From positions 186,001 to 250,000 of the forward strand of contig JAFDXI010000102.1 in assembly GCA_018268035.1 (NCBI GenBank): 64,000 bases of DNA, given 5' to 3'. Both the position numbers and the translations under genes were made by a program. Origin of the DNA: Bacteroidota bacterium. GTDB taxonomy: Bacteria > Bacteroidota > Bacteroidia > Chitinophagales > Chitinophagaceae. Each line of letters starts with the position of its first letter. Position 1 is the first letter of the stretch. Positions 55,181 to 62,699 of this stretch are shown here, in pieces. Below the pieces are notes generated by a model. The model was not told the DNA's origin, did no database searches, and saw only the letters and a program-made list of their open reading frames with translations.

Positions 55181-57571
55181 TTAATCAGCAATTTTCTTCC
55201 TGCCTTTTTTTCTTGAAGAGCCTTTTTGATTGTTGCCTGCTCCATAACCGTAACCATAACCGTAACCATAACCATAGTTATAGCCATATTTGTAAGAAGT
55301 ACCTGCTTTAATATCGTTGGCAATCAGATAAATGTTTTTAAAATTACTGCCTTCATCTGCCAGCAAATCATCCAGTAATTCCAATTGGTTTTTGAATGTA
55401 TAACCCAATCGAACAACATAAAGGTTTACATCAGAATATTCAGCTAAAATCTGTGTGTCAGCAACCAGGCCAATTGGAGGAGAGTCAATAATAATCGTAT
55501 CAAAATTATTTTTTAACTCTTCAAACATAGCTTTAATTTTTCCACTCAGTAAAAGCTCTGCAGGGTTGGGAGGTATGACACCTGAACTCAGCAGGAAAAC
55601 GTTTTCAAATGCCTTAATTGGTTTAATAACCTCCAACACACTGCTTTTATTTGAAACAATATAATTTGTAAAACCATTATTATTATCAATTCCTAATGCT
55701 GAAGAAATTTTTGGCTTGCGCAAATCCATTTCCATCAACAAAACTTTTTTACCAGATAATGCAAATACCTGTGCCAGGTTGGTGGCAATAAAAGATTTTC
55801 CTTCACCGCTCATACTGGAAGTAATCAAATATGTGGGGCAATCTTTTTGTGTGCCTAAAAACTGGAGGTTGGTTCTGAATGTCCTGAATTGTTCAGCAAT
55901 GATGGATCGTTTTTCATTTGATACAATCATCATAGAATCTACTTTATTACTGTGGCTGATTTCTGCAATTGTAGAAACGTCAGTAACATTTTCAATATCT
56001 GAACGGGAAGAAACCCTTGTATTTAAAAAGAATTTAATAGTTATATAAATAGTAGGTATTAAAATACCAAGTAAAAATCCAAGCGGGAAAAGAATCAATT
56101 TGCTGGGGAAATACGGTTTAAAGTCTGACTTAGGTACCTGTATCACACTTGCACTTGGAATGTTTGAAGCCTTAGTGATAGCTGTTTCTTCTTTTTTCTG
56201 TAACAGAAAAATGTATAATTGTTCTTTAATGTTTTGTTGCCTGGAAAGGTCTAAATATACACGTTCCTGTTCGGGCACTTTTCCTATAAGTGATTTTACA
56301 GTATTGTTTTGTGTTTGCAGATTTCCCAGGGAAACTGTTAATGCTTTTTGCTGGTTAACGAGGCTTTTAACAAGGTCTGATCTTAAATTCTTTATTTGCA
56401 CGTCAAGGTTTTGGGCAATCGGGTTGTCTGATGTAGTACTTAAACTCATCCTGTCCCTTTGCACCAAAGCGGTATTGTACCTCTGTAATAATTCAGAGAA
56501 AGTAGGATCGGTAGTTAAAAGTGCAGGCACAGGCCTGTCATTATTGTGTTCATCCTGGATATATTGCAGCATCATTTCCACAACATTCAACTCTACCTGC
56601 ACCTGGTTTTGCTTGTTGTAATATGAGGATGCATTGTCAATGATTTCTTTTGATTGAACCTGGATGTTGGCAATATTGTTTTCTTCTTTGAAACTTTCAA
56701 CATTTTTTTCTATATCAGCCAGATCTGTTGATACTAAGCCAATCCTGCTGTTAATAAATGCAAGTGTGCTGTCTGAAATTATATTTTTAGTATCAAGATT
56801 CCGCTTCAGGTATTCATCAATCAATTGTTTTAAGGTCTGTTCACCTTTTAATGGTACATTGGCATTTAACTGAAGGGCAATTACTGTTGTTGTTTTATCC
56901 GGAATTTGAATAGTCAGGTCTTTTTGAATGGCTTCAATAGTGGCATCTACAGTAGATACAACAAAAGAATAATCAGTATTTGGGTCAATGGGTAAACTTC
57001 CTTTTTCAAATGAAAAAGTTCCAATGGAAGTTTTAATAGGAACATCATAATTAATGCTGAATGAAGTATCCAAATCTGAACTGGTGACATCAAAATCTGA
57101 TTTCTTTCCTTTTTTTACATGGAAAGTCACAGGGTTGATAATGGAATCGCTTAATACCTGGAAATTTACCTGATAAGGGAATTTCTGCCAAAGTTCTGTA
57201 GAAGTAAGCATGCCATCCTGGTAATAAATAACATACAACTTCAATTCCTTAACCACTTTTTCCATCAGGTCGCGGGTTTGTAAAATGGCCAGTTCATTAT
57301 TTACATTACTGGTTACATCAAACAGGCTGCTGAGATCGCCCAGAGAACTGGAGTTGCTAAACAGAGATGAATTGGCTCCCTGTTGGTCCTGTATTAAAAC
57401 CTGGGCATTGATTGAATATCTTGGAGTAACGAGTTTAATAAATATAAAGGTTAATGCGAGAAAGCCAATAACACTGATAACAAACAACTTCCAATGATCC
57501 AAAAGCGCGCCTACTATTTGTTTCGGGTCAAATCCTTCTTCGGATTTCTTTTTCTTTTTACTCCTTATCAT
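55181..57571 (-). CDS. Wzc-like polysaccharide copolymerase and tyrosine autokinase
   Basis: 796 residues. N-terminal Wzz domain with a first membrane helix near 30-50, a long coiled-coil periplasmic part, a second helix (about 510-530), then the BY-kinase domain: Walker A MSGEGKSFIATNLAQVFA, Walker A' VLLMEMDLRKPKI, Walker B TIIIDSPPIGLVADTQIL. The C-terminus is a tyrosine cluster of YGYG repeats, encoded by an imperfect 12-base tandem repeat at about 55237-55290, where autophosphorylation occurs. It controls chain length and export together with Wza and is probably dephosphorylated by the CpsB-type enzyme at 39640. Confidence 0.95.
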   Translation of the reverse strand: MIRSKKKKKSEEGFDPKQIVGALLDHWKLFVISVIGFLALTFIFIKLVTPRYSINAQVLIQDQQGANSSLFSNSSSLGDLSSLFDVTSNVNNELAILQTRDLMEKVVKELKLYVIYYQDGMLTSTELWQKFPYQVNFQVLSDSIINPVTFHVKKGKKSDFDVTSSDLDTSFSINYDVPIKTSIGTFSFEKGSLPIDPNTDYSFVVSTVDATIEAIQKDLTIQIPDKTTTVIALQLNANVPLKGEQTLKQLIDEYLKRNLDTKNIISDSTLAFINSRIGLVSTDLADIEKNVESFKEENNIANIQVQSKEIIDNASSYYNKQNQVQVELNVVEMMLQYIQDEHNNDRPVPALLTTDPTFSELLQRYNTALVQRDRMSLSTTSDNPIAQNLDVQIKNLRSDLVKSLVNQQKALTVSLGNLQTQNNTVKSLIGKVPEQERVYLDLSRQQNIKEQLYIFLLQKKEETAITKASNIPSASVIQVPKSDFKPYFPSKLILFPLGFLLGILIPTIYITIKFFLNTRVSSRSDIENVTDVSTIAEISHSNKVDSMMIVSNEKRSIIAEQFRTFRTNLQFLGTQKDCPTYLITSSMSGEGKSFIATNLAQVFALSGKKVLLMEMDLRKPKISSALGIDNNNGFTNYIVSNKSSVLEVIKPIKAFENVFLLSSGVIPPNPAELLLSGKIKAMFEELKNNFDTIIIDSPPIGLVADTQILAEYSDVNLYVVRLGYTFKNQLELLDDLLADEGSNFKNIYLIANDIKAGTSYKYGYNYGYGYGYGYGYGAGNNQKGSSRKKGRKKIAD
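55237..55290 (-). repeat. Tandem repeat coding for the Tyr-Gly tail of Wzc
   Basis: About four imperfect units of CCATAACCGTAA (plus-strand reading) give the alternating Tyr-Gly tail. Repeat-length change by slippage would alter the number of phosphorylatable tyrosines without a frameshift. Confidence 0.75.
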
Positions 57572-57602
57572 TCAATATGATTTTGTAAGAAATTTTGATA
57601 TT

Positions 57603-58397
57603 TTATCTCAATGTACGGGCTAAAACGATTGCCACTGTCAATGCAGATGCAATAATAGCGTATAGACGTGTTTTGTATGCGTCCAGTGTAGCAAGTTTTG
57701 CTTTATTGGGTTCAACATAAACCACATCGTTTTGTTTAATATAAAAATAGGGGGAACTAATTATGTCTTTTGAATTGAGATTAAGCCTGATCAGTTTTTT
57801 TTCACCTAAAGTATCTCTCATCAATAATACATTTTCCCTTTTCCCATAAATTGTAAGGTCACCTGCTAACCCCAATGCATCAAATATGGTTATTCTTTCA
57901 TTTGGTACAATGTAGGTGGCTGGGCGTGTAACTTCACCCAGTACTGTCACTTTATAATTAGCAAAGCGGACATCTACAGTAGGATTTTTGTAAAATTTTG
58001 AAATAATATTAGCAATAGTATCCCTTGCATCAAAAGTAGTAAGGCCGGCAAGGTGTACCATTCCGGCAAATGGTAATTCAATGTTTCCAAGTTTATCTAC
58101 CCTGTAGCCTGTTATGGCAGGTTGGCTGGGCCCTAATCCGGAAGATCCATTTAATGCCGCAGTAGATGTGCCCGTTTTGTTTAATAAAGCATTGGCTTCA
58201 GGATCAATTGTTTGAATAGTGATGACCATTATATCATCTGGCTGGATAACTGGCTCTTTAAATTGTGGTGTTTTTACCAGCATTACCGAACTATCTGGAA
58301 CATCCTTAAAATAAGGGATGTTTTTATAAGTATCGCAAGCCGAAAAAATAGTTATTATCAGAGCGAAGGAAATGAAAATCGAAAAAGGCTTATTCAT
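57603..58397 (-). CDS. Wza-like polysaccharide export lipoprotein
   Basis: 264 residues. Lipoprotein signal with IIFTIFSAC-type end before DTYKNIPYFKDV, the Poly_export domain (QPDDIMVITIQTIDPEANALLN; YRVDKLGNIELPFAGMVHLAGLT), and an SLBB domain (VTVLGEVTRPATYIVPNERITIFDALGLAGDLTIYG). The C-terminal helix (LYAIIASALTVAIVLARTL) crosses the outer membrane as in Wza. First gene of the minus-strand run, 31 bases before wzc. Confidence 0.93.
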   Translation of the reverse strand: MNKPFSIFISFALIITIFSACDTYKNIPYFKDVPDSSVMLVKTPQFKEPVIQPDDIMVITIQTIDPEANALLNKTGTSTAALNGSSGLGPSQPAITGYRVDKLGNIELPFAGMVHLAGLTTFDARDTIANIISKFYKNPTVDVRFANYKVTVLGEVTRPATYIVPNERITIFDALGLAGDLTIYGKRENVLLMRDTLGEKKLIRLNLNSKDIISSPYFYIKQNDVVYVEPNKAKLATLDAYKTRLYAIIASALTVAIVLARTLR

Positions 58398-58730
58398 AAC
58401 GCTGGATGTATCTTACGATAATGATTAGTTTAAAATTTTGCAATGTTAGCACATCTTTTTCAAAATTATGATTTACTAAAAAGTTTGATTTAGTCTCCGG
58501 TTGGATTTAGTCTTTGCTTTTTAAAATCTATTGAATACTCAATAATGATGGTCTTTTGATTATTGTTTGGTCTTTTAAATACAAACTTGATAATACGAAT
58601 GCACCTTGGCTAAAGTTGCATTCTGCGTTTAAAAAAATAAAGATTCAAATGACTTTCTGTTTTAAAGCATGTTTTGATTTTATATTTGCCGGCTCAATAA
58701 ACAACTATATAGCTAAATCATATTTATACA
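58398..58730. other. Divergent promoter region between wza and the fifth sulfotransferase gene
   Basis: No gene. It holds a 10-bp direct repeat GATTTAGTCT at 58487-58496 and 58504-58513 (17-base period) and a minus-strand TAATTTTG (58468-58461) that could be the -7 element for wza. No -33 partner is obvious. Confidence 0.5.
58487..58513. repeat. 10-bp direct repeat in the wza upstream region
   Basis: GATTTAGTCT occurs exactly twice with a 17-base period. Possible regulator half-sites. Confidence 0.55.
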
Positions 58731-59519
58731 ATGGTTATCAGTAAAAGGTATAAATTTATTTTTATTGAATTACCTCAAACGGCTACTACTGCAATTGCCA
58801 AAGAGCTTTGTCAGAATTTTGAAAGTGAATCTTTTCTTGGGAAACATTCCACTTATTATGAATATTGTAAAGCAGCTACTGAAGAAGAAAAAAAATATAC
58901 TACCGTAGGCAGCATTCGCAACCCTTTAGATCAGGCAGTAAGCATGTTTTTCAAATATAAAGATGATAAGGGTTATCATGAAGCTTTTAGTAAAGGTTCA
59001 ATAAAGAGAAAGGAATATGGTTCACTTCTCAGGAAGTTTTTATCAACAAGAAGAAATAAAGAACGTTGGTTGTATATCAACCAAAATAACCCCACATTTG
59101 AATTGTATTTTTTGAAATATTATAATTTACCCTATAGCAACTGGAGCATCTTGCATCACAAGCAGTTTAATTATATCATTAGGTTTGAGCATTTGAATGA
59201 TGACTACAAAAGAATCTTCAGAGAATTAGGTGTGCCAATTGAGCGCGATTTGCCACGCACAAATGTCACTGCTCAAAAAAAGAAGGATTTCTGGAGTTAT
59301 ATTGAGAGTGATAAAGCAAAAAAGAAAGCAAAATTTGTCTTTGGCCCTTTTATGCGTTATTGGGGTTATGAATTTCCTGAGTCGTGGCAAAAAATAAAAG
59401 AGCCCTGGTATTCCAACGCTCTTTATTATTTTTTAAATTTTTTCAGGAAAATATATTGGATGTATTTAATGCCTGCAAAAAAAGCAAGGTTACAAAAATC
59501 TTATTACGATGATAAGTAA
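58731..59519 (+). CDS. Sulfotransferase-like protein, fifth in the locus
   Basis: 262 residues. 3'-PB motif GSIRNPLDQAVSMFFKYKDD near residue 60 is typical; the 5' loop reads LPQTATTAIAKELCQN, lacking the usual Gly of xSGTTS, so PAPS binding may be altered. RFEHLNDDYKRIFRELGVP and RTNVTAQKKKDFW fit the Sulfotransfer_2-like group acting on carbohydrates. It is transcribed opposite to the main cluster and converges with the glycosidase gene, 17 bases between stops. Confidence 0.75.
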   Translation: MVISKRYKFIFIELPQTATTAIAKELCQNFESESFLGKHSTYYEYCKAATEEEKKYTTVGSIRNPLDQAVSMFFKYKDDKGYHEAFSKGSIKRKEYGSLLRKFLSTRRNKERWLYINQNNPTFELYFLKYYNLPYSNWSILHHKQFNYIIRFEHLNDDYKRIFRELGVPIERDLPRTNVTAQKKKDFWSYIESDKAKKKAKFVFGPFMRYWGYEFPESWQKIKEPWYSNALYYFLNFFRKIYWMYLMPAKKARLQKSYYDDK

Positions 59520-59536
59520 CCTGCCTTTATCTTCGA

Positions 59537-60931
59537 CTAATTATTTACAACATTCCAGTTTCCCATAAAAAAGTTCGAACCGTTATTGCCAAAGTTTTTG
59601 TTATTCTTTTGTTTGCCAAAGCCATTGTTTTCATGTAGTAATTCATTGGTATTAACTCCATTTGTTTTTGAATAAACAATAGTTTGATTCAAGCCTACAA
59701 GTTTGATCTGAGATGCATTTTCTTCTACCCTGTAGCCATCTTTTATAACATTATATACTTTAATAAAAGCATTATATGATGGTTTTGGGTTACCATTTAC
59801 ATCAAAGAAGCCCAACAATCCTTCTTTATTGGCAACATCAATGAGTTTAAAAAGATATATTTTGGCAATTTCATTTTTATAAGCAAAGTCTAATGCCTGA
59901 ATAAGCAATGAACCAAATACAGGAGAATTTGTTACATCAAGCCTGCTGGAGCCTTGTTTCATACTACCATAAAAATTAAATTCTGTTATGATGGAGTTTT
60001 TCAATGCAGGTAATTGAATTTTGTTGATTTCAAATTTATTGCTCTGATAAAAGTGAAAAGATAAATTAACGTTGTCTCTGAAGTTTTGATCTTTTATTAA
60101 ATTTAAATAACCCTGATGTTCTGCTGCACTCCCGTCTGCAAAATCTGCAGTAAAGCCGCAGCAATATATTGGTCTCTTATAACTTTCAAGAACATTGGCT
60201 GTTGATCTTGCTATTATTGCAAAATCATCAGGTGTGCCCCAGAAGAATCTTTTGGAGTCTGGTTCATTGCCAATCTCAAAACTGATGTTATTAAGATCAT
60301 TTTTTTCCTGCAGTGTATTTAAAAAATTAGTCAGATAATTTTGATAAGCATCAAAATTTACAGGGGGATATCTATTAGTAAAGTTTTGCTTTACATCAGC
60401 ATCTTTAAAGTCACTGATACCAGAAGTTTTATATTGAATACCTGGTATATCTGGAAAATTTGATAAACAAAGCAATAGATTGAAGTGATGGTCGTCAACC
60501 AGTTTGTCAACCAGCTTTGCTGCTAAACCGGGTTGTTGAGTGATATTTTTTGTAAATAGTTCATAAATTCTCAGGTTATTAATACCATCATTTTGAATTT
60601 GGTTTAGTGCCTTTCGATAAGCCTGTTGATTGGTTTGAAAATCAGATAAGAATCCAATGTTAAAGCCAAATTCCACTTTGTGTAATCCGTTTTGTATTTT
60701 TTTATCAGTTGTAGTGACTTCCTTTTTTAAGTTTTCTTCACTGGAAACAGAAGCAGTATTAACATTGCTATTGCTTTCAATTTTGGAAGCATTGGAAGCA
60801 ATATTGTCGGGTTTTTTGTTTGGTGGCGATGAAGTATTATCCCCATTAAAATCAAGGAAGCCATAAGTTATAATAGCGATAGATAATGCAGCGATTAAGA
60901 TTAAAAGGGTGCTAGATTTAATTTTTTTCAT
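59537..60931 (-). CDS. Membrane-anchored clan GH-A glycosidase, PslG-like role
   Basis: 464 residues. N-terminal helix (STLLILIAALSIAIITYGFL), then an Asn/Ser-rich linker and a TIM-barrel domain starting VEFGFNIGFLSDF. The clan-A acid/base is in FEIGNEPDSKRFFWG and the nucleophile in SIITEFNFYG, so the catalytic pair is intact. C-terminal tail is Asn/Gly-rich. Placed in an exopolysaccharide locus, it probably trims or degrades the polymer, as GH39-type PslG does in Pseudomonas. Exact family not assignable by eye. Confidence 0.72.
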   Translation of the reverse strand: MKKIKSSTLLILIAALSIAIITYGFLDFNGDNTSSPPNKKPDNIASNASKIESNSNVNTASVSSEENLKKEVTTTDKKIQNGLHKVEFGFNIGFLSDFQTNQQAYRKALNQIQNDGINNLRIYELFTKNITQQPGLAAKLVDKLVDDHHFNLLLCLSNFPDIPGIQYKTSGISDFKDADVKQNFTNRYPPVNFDAYQNYLTNFLNTLQEKNDLNNISFEIGNEPDSKRFFWGTPDDFAIIARSTANVLESYKRPIYCCGFTADFADGSAAEHQGYLNLIKDQNFRDNVNLSFHFYQSNKFEINKIQLPALKNSIITEFNFYGSMKQGSSRLDVTNSPVFGSLLIQALDFAYKNEIAKIYLFKLIDVANKEGLLGFFDVNGNPKPSYNAFIKVYNVIKDGYRVEENASQIKLVGLNQTIVYSKTNGVNTNELLHENNGFGKQKNNKNFGNNGSNFFMGNWNVVNN

Positions 60932-61315
60932 TCTGGAATTTTTTTTCGAATATGCAAATTACAAACCTAATTTTCAAAAAAGAGCTAACTATCTGAAAAT
61001 ATTAGTCAATATATTAATTTGTTAACAATCGCATGGGATTTAGAAAAAAAAATTGATTGTGAACCTTATTTTGAATTGAGTGTGCAATGATAAAAGAAAG
61101 GTCGGATAATAGGAATACATGTTTTAAAATGACTTTTATGGACGCTCAATTATTTTTTAGCTTCCTGGTCTTTTTATTATTTTGCGCCAAAATTTTTTAA
61201 AAATATTATATCCTCTAAAATATTTTGCGCCATAAAAGCATCTATTGAATTTAATTTTAGAGGTATTTTTTTCACAACAAAATCTGTTTTCTGACAGGTA
61301 GCAAAAAATAAACAC
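60932..61315. other. Intergenic stretch with 12-bp direct repeat
   Basis: No gene seen. TATTTTGCGCCA occurs at 61178-61189 and again at 61221-61232, 43 bases apart, upstream of the epimerase gene. Possible regulatory half-sites. Confidence 0.5.
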
Positions 61316-62311
61316 ATGAAAAAAGCTTTGGTATGTGGAGCCGGTGGTTTTATCGGTGGTCATCTTGTAAACCGTTTACAAAGTGAAGGATATTGGGTAA
61401 GAGGAGTAGATTTAAAAGAAAATGAATATGGCAATAACAATGCCGATGAATTTGTAATTGGTGATTTACGTGATCCGAAATTAGTTGAAAAAGTTGTTAC
61501 AAATGATCTTGATGAGATTTACCAATTAGCTGCTGATATGGGTGGTGCCGGATTTGTTTTTACTGGTGAGAATGATGCAGCCATCATGCACAATAGTGCT
61601 TTAATAAATTTGAATGTATTGGAGGAAGCAAAGAATAAAGGTGTAAAGAAAATATTTTATTCTTCATCTGCCTGCATGTATCCGGAGTATAACCAGCTTG
61701 ATCCTGATAATCCAAAATGTTCTGAAGATTCTGCTTATCCGGCAGCTCCTGACAGTGAGTATGGCTGGGAAAAATTATTCAGTGAGAGATTATTTTTTAC
61801 ATACCACCGCAACCATGGAATTGAAGTACGTGTGGCACGCTTCCATAACATTTTCGGACCATTGGGTACATGGGATGGTGGCCGTGAAAAAGCGCCTGCT
61901 GCAGTATGCAGAAAAGTGGCTTCAGCAAAGGATGGTGGTGTAATTGAAATATGGGGTGATGGTAAACAAACGCGTTCATTCTTAATCGTGCATGAATGTA
62001 TTGATGGTGTAAGGAAATTGATGGAAAGCGATTTCATTGGCCCGGTCAATATTGGTTCAGAAGAAATGATTTCCATCAATGATTTTGCAAAAATGGTTAT
62101 TGATATTTCCGGTAAAAACCTTACAGTAAAAAATATCCCTGGGCCGACTGGTGTGAGGGGTAGAAATTCTGATAATGCCTTGATTAAAGAAAAACTGGGA
62201 TGGGCGCCTACATTACCATTAAGAAAAGGTGTTGAAGAAACATATAAATGGATTTCAGATCAGTTGAAAAAAAAGCAAGAACTTGAATCACAAACTGCTT
62301 CAATTGCTTAA
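61316..62311 (+). CDS. GDP-mannose 3,5-epimerase-like extended SDR
   Basis: 331 residues. GAGGFIGGHLVNRL at 8-21 (NAD site), LAADMGGAGFVFTGENDAAIMHNS, SSSACMYPEYNQ with the Cys used in epimerisation, and YGWEKLFSERL with Tyr-x3-Lys. The pattern matches GDP-mannose 3,5-epimerase, which makes GDP-L-galactose and GDP-L-gulose. The product would feed the adjacent exopolysaccharide cluster. The cupin gene starts within its 3' end (29-base overlap). Confidence 0.88.
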   Translation: MKKALVCGAGGFIGGHLVNRLQSEGYWVRGVDLKENEYGNNNADEFVIGDLRDPKLVEKVVTNDLDEIYQLAADMGGAGFVFTGENDAAIMHNSALINLNVLEEAKNKGVKKIFYSSSACMYPEYNQLDPDNPKCSEDSAYPAAPDSEYGWEKLFSERLFFTYHRNHGIEVRVARFHNIFGPLGTWDGGREKAPAAVCRKVASAKDGGVIEIWGDGKQTRSFLIVHECIDGVRKLMESDFIGPVNIGSEEMISINDFAKMVIDISGKNLTVKNIPGPTGVRGRNSDNALIKEKLGWAPTLPLRKGVEETYKWISDQLKKKQELESQTASIA

Positions 62312-62633
62312 TGATATTGAGCCTGTGTCTACTGCACATCAAACAGGTGAAAAATCTGTTTTCCTCACTCAGCAGGATACACATACAGCACTTACTCAAT
62401 TTGCATTTGGTAAATTAATGCCGGGTGAAGAAGTGGAAACACACCTTCACCCAACGATGGAAGAATATTTTTATTTTATAAGTGGTTTTGGTGTTTATAT
62501 GATTGATGAAGGTTTATACAATATACAGCCTTCTTCTTTCGTTCATATCCCTGCCAATACATTGCATTCACTGAAAACAACCGGTAATGAGTCTTTGACA
62601 TTTGTATATTTTGGGATTGCACTTAATAAATAA
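62283..62633 (+). CDS. Cupin-fold protein
   Basis: 116 residues (TTG 62283; TTG 62304 also possible; no ATG in the right place). Single cupin barrel: FGKLMPGEEVETHLHPTMEEYFYFISGFGVYMID is the first motif with HLHPTMEEYF giving His, His and Glu metal ligands, and PSSFVHIPANTLHSLKTTG the second with the last His. Such proteins act as sugar isomerases or metal-binding regulators. Overlap with the epimerase gene by 29 bases implies co-translation and a role in the same nucleotide-sugar pathway. Confidence 0.75.
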   Translation: MNHKLLQLLNDIEPVSTAHQTGEKSVFLTQQDTHTALTQFAFGKLMPGEEVETHLHPTMEEYFYFISGFGVYMIDEGLYNIQPSSFVHIPANTLHSLKTTGNESLTFVYFGIALNK

Positions 62634-62699
62634 AAATTATGTTATTAAAATAGCTTGGTTGTAGTTTTCTACATTTACCTGATAATACACAACACCAGG

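Noticed and set aside
56100-56621. 173-residue plus-strand open reading frame
   Set aside because: It is entirely antisense to wzc, without a domain, and has unusual Cys and Ser content typical of a shadow frame.
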